64,000 nucleotides of DNA from Rotaria sordida (lineage: Eukaryota > Rotifera > Eurotatoria > Philodinida > Philodinidae), in contig CAJNOL010000162.1 of NCBI GenBank assembly GCA_905250125.1, positions 156,991 through 220,990 on the forward strand, written 5' to 3'. The notes beneath the pieces are model-generated. The model was not told the DNA's origin. It worked only from the letters and a program-made list of their open reading frames with translations, and searched no databases. A program made the position numbers and the translations under genes. Positions 37,698 to 49,500 of this stretch are shown here, piece after piece (the stretch's first letter is position 1; the number at the start of each line of letters is the position of its first letter).

Positions 37698-40600
37698 CTC
37701 TCCAACGATTTTCACGCAGTTCCTTCTCTCTGGCCAATCGTTCATCTTCAGCTTTACGTTCAGCCATAATCTATGTTAAAAAGAAATTTATTTTTTCTTC
37801 GTTAATATAATACATGTATAGAAAAATTTTTAATACTTTATCATATTCTTCTTTTAATTTTTCAAAACGTTCTTCAAGCTCTATAAGTAAACGTTTTTCT
37901 TCTGTATATGCAGTTTCAATTTCATCATATTCATCCTAAAAGATTTTATTAATTCACTAAATTATTAAATATTCTTATAAGCTAAAATATCTACCTGCTT
38001 TTGACGCATTTCATTATCGTATTTTGTTAACCATGTTTCAAGTCTTTAAAAAGAAAAGAAAAAGAAAAAGTAGATAATTTCTTATTGATTTAGCATAAGC
38101 TTCAAAATCTTATGTATTCCGGAAGATTTAAATCCGTATTAACTAGATCCGATGATCGAATCTTTCAATGTGTTGATAATCAGGATTTAAAAAACGAAGA
38201 TGTATAAACTGATCAACTAAGCGATCTTTACTACCGACCAATTTTTTTTTTTTTAGTAAAATATTTCAATTACTGTTGCTGATCTATATATTGGCTTACA
38301 TAATTATTTGACAAGAATAATTTCTTGGTCTCAAACAATCTCTTTATACTTATACATTGAAAAGATTTGTTAATAGCATTGTACTTATTTTCTCTCGTTT
38401 TCATACTACATTAAACACGTATACATTGAATCATTTAATTTTTGACAACTAGTAATTTACGTTGAATATGATCATCTATAGATAAAATGATTAATCTGGT
38501 TCAATTTATATGATTCGTGTTGAATGAATAAAATGATTATAGCCAAAAAAAAGAAAATGAATTCTTAATGAAACTATAAAAATCAATATAATGAAACGCT
38601 ATTAGAAGATTACTATTCGAAAGAATTAAAATGATTAAAAATAAATAAATAAATAAATAAAACAATATCAACTATAATATTCAAATTGATTCAATGAAAT
38701 ATTTTTTAGATTACCCTGTTTCTTGACGCCATTTTTCTTTACGTAAATCTGATTCTGTTTTTTTATTTCGTTGTTGTTGTTCTTGTAATTTTTGTCGACA
38801 CATATTTATATCCATTTGTAATTTATGTCTTGAAATATACACATAAGAAAAACAAAATATTTTTGTTATTTTGAAAAATTATGAATAAAAAAAAATATAT
38901 ATATTAATATTCTACCGTCTTCCTTCAGAATTTTTTGTTTCTGATATTTCAGCTGATTCTGTTTCCATTCGAATTCGTTTAAGCATTTCTTGTTGATTAC
39001 GCTCAACATTATTAAGGTCTGATTGTATCTTTCGAATTTCATCATTACGGGCTTTAATCTACAAGCAATGAAAAGGTTTCATTAATGATACACAAGGACA
39101 ATAAAGAGAATAATTATGAGCACTTTACTATCCCTTTTATCTTATTCCATTGATTCACGTGATAGGTGAAGGATTATAGTGAATATCAACATCTATATTA
39201 ACGATTGAGGTTATCCTACCCATTAATGTATTTGTCTGATTAATCATATATTATCAAGGACACAAAAAAGACAGATAGACAGATGTTAATGTCAAACTGG
39301 TATGCATGCAATAAGAAGTACACCGCATTTTGTTAACTATCCTATTTCCAGTCTGTCTCTTGTGTCCGTTTGACCTCTTTATAGCGAGAAAGAACGAAGA
39401 GAAAAAAAAAACGACACATCTAGAAAGAATTGGTTTATTAAGCTTTCTTTATCTGTCATTTGTATCTCTCTCTCTCTAGGTTTGTTCTCTTCTGTTTATC
39501 TATCATTTAAAAAAAAAAGAATAACATGAGTACAACCTTATATGATCAGAATTCATCAATGGATATGATGCAAATATCCGAAAGTTTATCACTAACAAAT
39601 ACCAATGATCCCCTAACATCAACAATAGAATATATAGATCTAAGTCTTGATGAAAAATATCCATTAGATGATATTTTAATACATCAACTATGTAAGTGAA
39701 TCAGTGTTTCTTTATTCCAATTTCAAATTTCAAATTTAGATCATAATGATGATATACCATCATTCTTAAATAAAAAACATAAATCATTAATGTCCATCTA
39801 TGATAATAATCTACAACAACCAATAACTGATTTTCCTCCATTAGTTGGTATAATCGGTCGAAGTCAACGTTCACAAGCATTTACAAAACGTCTTTTATTA
39901 TCAGGTTTTCCAAAACCAATTTTATGTGATATAAATTCAAATGAAAATGATCTAAATGATAAATCTAATTATGTATCATATGAAAGATTTTATCAATTAT
40001 CACCAACAATTGTTCTTATAACTGATGATTTAACAAGAAATTTTGATGATTTATTTCCTCAAGATAAATCACAATTAATAATTGATGCTCGAAAAATATA
40101 TATTAAATATTTTTCAAAGAAAAATTCTTATTCATTATTATCTATACCTGGTTCATATCGAGCTTTTGGAAATTTATCAAATTGGGAAATTGAAAATGGT
40201 ACAAAACGTATTGGAGTTGCAATTGAACAATTTCCACCATTAAATCTTGTAAAATTTATTTATGATTTAAATTGTTTTTCACGTGGAATTTTTTTTCTTG
40301 ATCAATATTCATATAATTATCAACAAATAAAATCATTTCGTCATTGTTTATTTCCATTTATATCAACAACAATTATATTTAGTTTATGTGTTATTTTTTC
40401 AATGATACAACATAATCATGATATTATAAATACAGTATTGATCTATCGTCAAGCAAGTTCTATAACAGCATCAACAAGTATAATGTTATTAGCATTATTA
40501 TTTTTAATAAGACCAGTATTTGACTTAATTGAATTTATTTATTTAGTTTTATTAAAAAGACAAAATATTCATGGTAAATAATATAAATTAATGTTTGTTT

Positions 40601-42198
40601 TTTTTTTTCTTGAAAAAACTTTTTTGTTTTTTTGTATTTAGAAAATGTTATATCAAAATTAACATGTATTCAATATTGTCTTCAATCAAAACATTATTTA
40701 GTATGGTATTCATTATCATTCGCTTTATTACATATATTATTTTTAATTTTTTCAAAAATTAATTTTAATTCAAATTTATTCATTTATGGTTTCTTTTTTG
40801 GTATATTTACTTTAATATTATTATTTATTTTATCTTATATTCATTTTCCATGGATAAGTGAATATCTTTCATGGAATGAATATCATTTTTTAATATCTTA
40901 TCTTGGATCATTTTGTTTATTAATTGCTTCTATTCATGTTTTTCTTCATTGGAAATTTGATTCATATTTATTTAATTTAAAATTTTTATCAATAATTTTA
41001 TTATTTATTGTATTAATATTACGTTTTATTATTTATGGAATTATACATCCAATTTTAAAATTAATTCAATATATTAAAAATCGACCATTACAAAATTCAT
41101 CACTATAATTATCAATATATTATTAGGATATTCTTCTATTGTATTATATTTCTGTATAGCAATCATGATGAAAAGAAAGATAATGATCATAAAAAGGACA
41201 AATGGTTAATAATAGACGGTATATGCGACAGATGTGATAATTCAATGACGAAAAACAATTGAGATAAAAAATACAATTTCCACCGACTTACTTCAGCATC
41301 ACGCTCAGCAACAGCATCATTAAGTTCTTTTTCAAGTTTAGCAATAATAGCTTCATTAGATGAGAGACGTGTACTTAAATTATTCATTTGTTCAAATTTT
41401 TCACGTTCTTCATGAGGTGTTGTTAAAAATCTTTCCATTGCAGATTCTCTTAACATTTTTAATACACCTAAATATATATATATATATATATGTGAAAACC
41501 AAAAAAAAGAAAAAAAAATATTCTTTTATAATACAAACGCATAATATCTTTTTGTTGTGGTAATAAATTATTATTTTGTAAAATACGTTTAATAGCATCA
41601 AAACGATTTTGTTGATGAAGAAGACGACGAAGAACATTATGAATTGATTGTTGAATATAATAATGATAAGCAATTTTTTCATTAGCATTATTTGATAATG
41701 ATTTATCAAAACGACGTATATAATTTTCAAATTGTGGCAATTTTTCTAAAGAAGAAAATTTTAATTTTTATTAGTTTGAAAAAGAAAAAGAAAAATCTTT
41801 TTATTTTACCAATAATATTCGAAACCGATTGAAGTGATGCATTAGTTTCATATGCTTGTTTTAATTGTTCATGTTTACGTATTTCATTCATTGTTTCACT
41901 AAATAAAATAATTATTTATTCAAAAAAATTAAATTTTAAGATATATATATATATCATACGTATCAATAATTGATTTAAATAAATCTGTATGTGAATTAAT
42001 TATAGGTAACATTTCAATTAATTCCATTTTTTGTACAAGATCATCAAAAACAATCATAATACGTTGAGTTTCAATAGTTGATAATTTTGAACGAGCTGGC
42101 TCATGTAAACGTAATGGATCTAATTGAAGACGAATTGGTTTTACATCAGGTGTACGTGATTTATTTAATGGTGATATTAATGATGGTGAACTCATCAT
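37543..42198 (-). CDS. DRC10: DRC10/IQCD, dynein regulatory complex subunit, ten exons
   Basis: DRC10 (IQCD) is a coiled-coil subunit of the nexin-dynein regulatory complex of motile cilia. Exons on the minus strand, 5' to 3': 42198-41960, 41898-41810, 41745-41539, 41467-41292, 39058-38916, 38828-38715, 38043-37995, 37935-37837, 37770-37651, 37599-37543. They join in phase to 430 residues, like the human protein (about 449). Landmarks: LSTIETQRIMIVFDDLVQK near residue 40 (human has LTTIEAKRIM), LTTPHEEREKFEQM, a long Glu/Lys-rich coiled coil, ETWLTKYDNEMRQKQ, an IQ motif IQRFWQGYKVRK, and a lysine/glycine-rich tail ending GKKSGKSKK. The 2.2-kb intron 41291-39059 contains the complete STEAP gene on the other strand. 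It shares a divergent start region with the small secreted-protein gene at 42356. Its presence implies ciliated cells. Confidence 0.92.
39526..41108 (+). CDS. STEAP-family metalloreductase, nested in DRC10 intron
   Basis: STEAP proteins use NADPH, flavin and a single heme in the membrane to reduce ferric and cupric ions. Exons 39526-39691, 39740-40573 and 40642-41108 give 488 residues, like STEAP2 (490) and STEAP4 (459). After an acidic N-terminus of about 90 residues comes a Rossmann-like segment (VGIIGRSQRSQAFTKRLL) and an FNO-type NADP domain (IVLITDD, LIIDARK, GSYRAFGNLSNWEI), then six membrane helices from about residue 245. Heme ligands are probably the His in SFALLHILF and the His in LIASIHVFLHW, matching the two conserved STEAP histidines. 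The signature YLSWNEYHFLISYLG matches the family's SLNWREFSFVQSSLG. The NADP glycine motif is weaker than usual (GxxGxxxxS). The first intron is 48 bp. Whether it groups with STEAP2, 3 or 4 is open. Confidence 0.88.
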
Positions 42199-42355
42199 TT
42201 TTTTTTTTTTGTAGAAGAAAAGATAAGTACAAAATAGTTTATCTAAAAAAATAGAAAAACATTAGTTACAGCTGTTATCACATTAACGAAACATGTATAT
42301 ATAAGCATGCAAAAAAGATTCGATATAGGCAGAAAAAATCAATCGAACATTAACC

Positions 42356-42777
42356 ATGAAGTAAGTAGAATCGTTTTTTGTTTTTTTTCGTATCTATACT
42401 TGAAATTTATTTCTTTTAGTATCTATTGGATTTTTCTCATTGTTGCAATAATAATTCCTACATATTTGACGAGTAATTTGGCCACTACTAATAGAGACAA
42501 CGTAAATAATCTTGAATTTACTATATTTCGATTGGCGCCTGGAGGCATACAGGAATGTGATGATTTTCGTCACAATGTTAAACCATTTGATGATGGTACA
42601 GATAATGAAGAAGATTATCTGAAAGTTGATTGTGCAAGATATCAAAGTGCTTTGACATGTTACAAGATTTTTTATCCATTATTGGATGATAACAATCCAT
42701 CAGATCAGGCAACAAAGAAGGAATTGGATAATATTGATCTTGCTTCAATTGAAAATGCATGTCGTCAATATGTTTAA
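42356..42777 (+). CDS. small secreted four-cysteine protein, family unknown
   Basis: The first coding exon is only five bases (ATGAA, 42356-42360), followed by a GTAAGT donor; exon 2 is 42420-42777. The 120-residue product starts MNIYWIFLIVAIIIPTYLTS, a clear signal peptide, and then has about 100 residues with just four cysteines (in QECDDF, KVDCARY, LTCYKIF, ENACRQY), enough for two disulfides. It is acidic (DDGTDNEEDY, KKELDNIDLASIEN) with a tyrosine/phenylalanine-rich centre. An alternative unspliced frame starting at 42307 would lack a normal signal peptide, so the spliced form is preferred. The gene is divergent from DRC10 with about 150 bp between starts. I do not recognise a family; secretion is an inference from the N-terminus. 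Confidence 0.7.
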
Positions 42778-44637
42778 CATATTTTGAATGAAAACGAAAA
42801 AGAAAAATTATATTCAAACGAAATAAGAAATATATCAGTTTACTTTTAATTTTTAACAATTGAAAGTTTTATTATCAATAATAAAAAGAAAATAATCTTG
42901 GGTGAATGTATCTTTTTTGTTTTATTAATAAAAAATAAATATAAAATTTCGATTGTTCTTTTTTGTTTTCTGCATATCTATCGATAACTCAAGTTTAAAT
43001 CTAGACAACAACAACAACTGTCGTGTATCTGACAATTTATATATCAAAAGTCTAGGTGTATTATAATTTATACTTAAGAGAAATATGTCTTTTTGAGACA
43101 TAATATCGAGGCGTATAAGATACCTACAGAAACATTTTTTGTTTTTTTTGGTGTTGGATTTCCATTCAAACCATCAATACACCTCAGTCAGAATTATATT
43201 AAACACCGGATCGATCAGGGCTTTTAGTAAAAATATTGAAAATAACATCAATGCACTAAAAATGTTTTAATTAAGATTTGGCAAGAAAAGGAAATTTTTT
43301 CGAAATTCAGATAATAAATTACATTTTTCCTTCTCTTTTTTTTTTCTAGGTATCTATTAGTTATAGTGTAGAGAATATATCGAATCATTTGCTTAGTTCT
43401 TTTTTTATACGATTGAGTAAAACAATAGTCTTTGGAATTCAGTCCTACAAAGAAGGTTAACACTTACATCTACACCCCTCAAGATAGTAGCATTGATGTT
43501 GCATTATCAGTTTTATTTGTATTCACAATAACTGTACTGCGACACGTATTATTATTTTTTTCTTGATATTAATTAATCGATTTTTAGCTTCTTTCATAAG
43601 GACAGATGCCAGATATATGTGACAAAAATATAGTCATATGCATAGAATAAAATAAATTTCTAGCACTATATATCAGTCGTCCGATATTAACCGTTAGAAT
43701 AGGAAGATATCCAGCACTCTACATATAATAAGAATCCGATAGATATCTATCTATGTATGATATAATAAATATAATTCATAAATTCTTATAAACTAATGTT
43801 TGTATTCTGATCAATACCCTAAATTTCAAAAACATAAAAATGCAGCCTTCGAATTTTCTCGTCACTCAAAACAAAACAAAGGTCAATTCATAAGATTAAA
43901 TTGCAGGAAAATTTCATTCTAATAAATCTCGTACAGGTAGATGTCTCTCGTAAAACTTTTATAAATAATAAAAACCTGAATTGAATAAATGATAATATTC
44001 ATGTATTAATCCAACAATAATCGAATATATCTAAAAGTAAAAATTCACACTGTTTATTTCAATAATAAATAGCATCTCTATGCCATTAACTTTATCATAT
44101 CTATGGCAACTATATATTCCTATTTGTTTAATGATTTCAATCAAGTGCATAAGTATGTTATAATAAATTGATTATATTTATAGAAATAAAATTTTATATT
44201 TAATAAAAATGAAAAAAAAACAATGAATTTTTATTTTTATTTGTTTTTTTTCCATACTTAGAATTTTTCTTATTCAAATATTTTCCTAATGACTATAGAC
44301 ATTCACATGAATATAAAATTGATGGTAGAATAAAGAAACAGAAAAAAAAAAGAAAAGAAAATCTAGGGGTAATTTCGTCCTCTGTTCGTTCATCATTTTT
44401 CTCTCATTATATTTAGCATTCGAATGTAAACAGCTGATAAATATAGAGGCTAGAATAAAATCTATCTATAGATATATTATATATATATGTGTCTATATTA
44501 CCTCGTTAGATTATTCTAGTCGATTTCTCTCGTTTTTTTTTTATGTCGAGTGTCCGTCCAATTTAAATTCTTCTTCATAAACATTCACATATCCATATTC
44601 TTATTCCACTTAACTTGTATCGTCTCTTTTTCTAGAT
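42778..44637. other. intergenic, no gene seen
   Basis: AT-rich sequence with no supported exon. An AATAAA-like run near 42925 could end the upstream transcript. Short ATCT/ATAT runs occur near 43740 and 44470. The last bases before the helicase start (tctttttctag, AG at 44634-44635) look like a splice acceptor only two bases before the ATG. Confidence 0.55.
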
Positions 44638-46153
44638 ATGACCAACACTGACGAACTTACTGTAACAACAACATCAATAACAATTATTGATACCAATGTT
44701 AGTACATCTAATACAAATATAAAATCACTTGTTGATGATTTAAATTGGAAAGAAAAATTAAAATTACCACCAAAAGATAATCGACCAAAAACAGCCGATG
44801 TTACTGCAACTAAAGGACATAATTTTGAAGATTATTGTCTTAAACGAGAATTACTTATGGGTAAATAAAACAAAATGTGTTTTTTTCTTTAATAAAAAAA
44901 TGTTTTTGTTTTTAGGAATTTATGAAAAAGGTTGGGAAAAACCATCACCCGTTCAAGAACAATCTATTCCAATTGCATTAACTGGTCGTGATGTTCTTGC
45001 TCGTGCAAAGAATGGTACAGGTAAAACAGGTGCCTATACAATTCCAATTATTGAACGTATTGATCCAAATAAAAATGCTGTACAAGCAATAGTCTTAGTT
45101 CCAACACGTGAATTAGCATTACAAACAAGTGCTATTTGTATGGAATTATCAAAACATATACAATTACGTGTTATGGTTACAACAGGTGGAACATCATTAC
45201 GTGAAGATATATCACGTTTACAAGATATTGTTCATATTATTATTGCAACACCTGGTCGTTTATTAGATTTAGTTAATAAAAATTTAGCTAAAGTTGATTT
45301 ATGTCGTGTTATTGTATTAGATGAAGCTGATAAATTACTTTCACAAGATTTTAATCATTTACTTGATGAACTTTTATATGCTATGCCACATGATCGACAA
45401 ATTATGCTTTTTTCAGCAACATTTCCATTAACTGTCGATGATTTTATACGTAAACATATGAAACAAGCATATGAAATAAATCTTATGGATGAATTAACAC
45501 TTAAAGGTATAACACAATATTATGCATTTGTACAAGAACGACAAAAAATTCATTGTCTAAATACACTTTTTTCAAAGGTATAAAAAATTTAATTTTAAGA
45601 AAATAATTATTTTATTTTTATTTTTAAATTTTAGTTACAAATAAATCAATCAATTATTTTTTGTAATTCAACACAACGTGTTGAACTTTTAGCTAAAAAA
45701 ATAACTGAATTAGGTTATAATTGTTATTATATACATTCAAAAATGCGACAAGAACATCGTAATCGTGTATTTCATGATTTTCGTACTGGTCTTTGTCGTA
45801 ATCTTGTTTGTTCGGATTTATTTACACGTGGTATTGATATTCAAGCTGTTAATGTTGTTATTAATTTTGATTTTCCTCGTTACAGTGAAACTTATCTGTA
45901 AGTAAAAATGAAAAATTTTGAAATTCGAATAAATAAATAAAATATATTTAGTCATCGTATTGGTCGTTCGGGTCGTTTTGGTCATTTGGGTATAGCAGTC
46001 AGTTTAATAACATATGAAGATCGATTTGCTGTACACAAGGTTGAACAAGAATTAGGTACAGATATTTTACCAATTCCACGTCATATCGAAGAAAATCTTT
46101 ATGTGGCTAAAGTACCAGCTATTGAACAATTATCCGAAGAACAACAGCAATAA
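44638..46153 (+). CDS. DDX6/Me31B-type DEAD-box RNA helicase, copy 1
   Basis: DDX6 (Dhh1, Me31B) is the cytoplasmic helicase of P-bodies, coupling translational repression to decapping. Exons 44638-44860, 44916-45577, 45635-45897 and 45952-46153 give 449 residues. After a Thr-rich N-terminus comes the DDX6 signature [16 protein letters not shown], then Q motif region ([14 protein letters not shown]), motif I ([11 protein letters not shown]), Ia (PTRELALQ), GG, Ib (TPGRLLDL), II (DEAD in VLDEADKLL), III (SAT), the linker [20 protein letters not shown] ([10 protein letters not shown]), V (TRGIDIQ) and VI ([10 protein letters not shown]). All catalytic motifs look intact. It is 435 bp upstream of a close paralogue. 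Human DDX6 is 483 residues. It lacks the intron that splits the ELTLKG site in copy 2. The N-terminus is unlike copy 2 and may carry separate regulation. Confidence 0.95.
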
Positions 46154-46169
46154 TTAGATCAATGAACAG

Positions 46170-46420
46170 TCAGATCTTTTTTTTTCTCTCTCACTCTCAC
46201 TCTCTCTCTCTGTGTTTTACTAGTCAAAAGCAAACATTGATGATTTCTAACATCAGATATGATATATATGTGTGTGTGTGTGTGTGTACGCAAAATTTTA
46301 TTCTACGTTTCTTTTTTTTTTTTGTGATCGATTGTTCTTGCATTAAAACGTTTTTTTTTTTTTTTTATTTTATGGATAAAAAAGAAAAAGATACGATAAA
46401 CATATTAAAATAAGAAAACG
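46170..46420. repeat. simple-sequence 3' flank of helicase copy 1
   Basis: A (CT)n run (about 46185-46212), a (GT)n run (about 46268-46287) and two long T tracts (46311-46323, 46350-46366) follow the stop codon. An open frame over this stretch is low-complexity and not a gene. Confidence 0.8.
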
Positions 46421-46587
46421 TTTATATTCTACTTTAGATATCAAACATTATTATTCTTCGATAGAATTGACAATTTATTCACAAAAAGAAAAGAATTTTA
46501 ATATAAAACATTCATTTAAATTTGTACATATAATAGTTTTGTTTCATTTGTTCTTTTTTCTTTTCCTTTTGTGTTAACCATTCAATT

Positions 46588-49500
46588 ATGATCGGTGGTT
46601 CATCAACAGGAGGTAAAACTTCATCATCATTAGTACCATTTTCTTCAACAAATACAGATGGTTATGATAAAAATAAAATAAATAATGGTAATACATCTAC
46701 AACAAATTCAACAATAACAATAAATAAAGATGATCCCGATTGGAAATCAAAATTAAACATTCCAGAACAAGATCATCGTGCTAGAACATCCGATGTTACA
46801 AATACAAGTGGTCATGATTTTGAAGATTATTGTCTTAAACGAGAATTACTTATGGGTAAACAAAATAAAATGTGTGTGTGTTTTTTTAACCTTTAATTAA
46901 AAAAATATTTTTGTTTTAGGAATTTATGAAAAAGGTTGGGAAAAACCATCTCCTATTCAAGAACATTCAATTCCTATAGCTTTAACCGGTCGTGATGTTC
47001 TTGCTCGTGCTAAAAATGGTACAGGTAAAACTGGTGCATATACAATTCCAATTGTTGAACGTATTGATCCAAATAAAAATGTTATACAAGCAGTTATCTT
47101 AGTTCCAACACGTGAATTAGCATTACAAACAAGTGCTATTTGTATGGAATTATCAAAACATATACAATTACGTGTTATGGTTACAACAGGCGGCGCATCT
47201 GTACGTGAAGATATTGCTCGTTTACAAGATATTGTTCATATTGTTATAGCAACACCTGGTCGTTTATTAGATTTAGTTCAAAAAGATTTAGCTAAACTTG
47301 ATTCATGTCGTGTTATTGTATTAGATGAAGCTGATAAATTACTTTCACAAGATTTTAATCATTTATTAGATGATGTTATCTATCATTTACCACAAGATAG
47401 ACAAATTATGTTATATTCAGCTACATTTCCATTAACTGTTGATGATTTTATTAAAAAACATATGCATAATCCATATGAAATAAATCTTATGGAAGAATTA
47501 ACACTTAAAGGTAAATATATATGTATATATATATATCGTAAGGGATTCGTTGTCATTTTGTCACGAACTATATGATACTTTTTTCTGTAAGCAAAATAAA
47601 TAAATGTGGAAACCTCGGATTTAAATCCGAGAGTTATGTGTACTTCAAAAAGTGAATCAGACAGAGGAGTCACCCTAGAATGTATGAACATCAAAATTGC
47701 CCTGGCAAACCCTTTCTGTAAACACTTAATTTCTATTGGCTATTGCTCAGTCAATACGATTTGGAGGCAAATACAGCTCAGATTTGAACTCTTCACCTTG
47801 ATTTACCCTAAGAAACTCGTTTTTCCTATAACTTGATTTCTATTGGTCACTGCTCAACCAATGGGATTTCGAGGCGAATGGAACATAGATTTGAGTTCTC
47901 CATTCTAGAAAACCTTGAACTATTATCTCTGTGATGGGAAGATAGAACTCTAATTGTGGATCATATAGAGCGTGGACAAAAACAGAACCGAATTCCGATT
48001 AATTATCTTTGCAATAGGCGAGTTAGCTTTCTTGTTTCTTTATGTTTTATATACCATTTTGTAGCTCGTGAAATTCTCTATCGAATAGTATATAATAGTT
48101 GGGGTTTTATCTAACTATGATAGGAAAAGTTTTTTATGAAAACAGAGAAGGGTCTATCGTCTCATAGGGAAAAATGACTATTTTTGCAATAACTCAGGAA
48201 GGGCTCGGCCAATCCTTCTCATCTTCGAACTCGATCGAGATATTGTTAAGACTGAACAGTGTAGAAAATTTCATCGCGATCGGACTCTCCTTTCAAAAGT
48301 TATCGTGTTAACGGACGGCCGGACACACTGACCGATTCTAGAGTGTACTCACTTTTTGAGTACACAAAAACGTCGGAATAAAACCTCACTGATTAAGGCT
48401 AGACATTCATTAAACAGTTATTGATTTTCACAATTATGCTTATATATGCATGTTTTTGACATCATGTTTAATTCAGTGAAACGAGATAAAGACTTCGCGA
48501 TGCTTGTGAAGAAACTTTGCTTAGTGATAAATAACTTTTTGAAATAGATTGTATCTCTTTAGACAATCTCTATGGAGACGAGACATAGCATAGAAGGATT
48601 TATGGAGAATTTCTTTTAGAATTATGACAATTTTAGGATATTTACTATTCTGATTCATAAATATAATAACAAAATTTTCAATTTTAGTATCCAAGAAGAG
48701 AAGATACTAGAAAGCCTAATACTTTCACAATGAATTAATGCCTTGAAGAAGTTTATTTGTGCCAAACTTGACAGTAAACTGCAGAGCACTGACATCATTT
48801 TCTTGAAAAATCCACAAATACTCGTAATCCAAGAGAAGATTGTCATGGACACACATTCTTTCATGTTATGTCTTTTCTCAATAAGATCCATCTAACAAGT
48901 TAAGACTGATCGCAAAAGTCACTTATCACTACGCAAGATTTATCAAACAGATCTATGATATACCATTGACCATAAAATTACCTAAGTTTTTATATTCTCT
49001 AATAGCCAAAATAGTATACTCTTCAACAGTATTCTTAATCACTCATACATTTGTCTTTAGCATGAATAGAAATGTCGCGAATAATGCATTAATTTGATTT
49101 TGAGAAAGCAGGTAAAATTTCGCAACATGTGCTTTCATTCTCGGAATGTTAGAAATAGTGGCCGGAGTACGAATCCCACTGTAACTCGGTCTCTCTCACA
49201 ACAGATGATCTACCGCCAGGTCGATCTTCCTCCAGCACTTGTCCCAATCCTATTCACCTTGTAACGACATTTTCTGGTTATTTTTATTCCACTTTCTGTC
49301 CAAAAACTACTATGAAATTGTAAAATTTCGGGAAGATCCTTCATTCTCTCCAATCAAGAACTCTATGTATGAAAAAAAATCTATTTGTTTTTTTTTTAGG
49401 TATAACTCAGTATTATGCATTTGTGCAAGAACGTCAAAAGGTCCATTGTTTAAATACATTATTTTCAAAAGTAAATAAATGACAAGAAAGAAAAAATTTT

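Noticed and set aside
41929-42198. Extension of DRC10 exon 1 to the end of its open frame
   Set aside because: The last residues (DIYIYLKI) come from an AT-repeat intron start; a GTATGA donor at 41959 joins in phase to TETMNEIRKHEQ.
42307-42777. The unspliced 156-residue version of the small secreted protein
   Set aside because: It reads through a GTAAGT donor and a polypyrimidine-TTTTAG acceptor, and it puts a basic leader before the hydrophobic segment. The spliced form gives a standard signal peptide.
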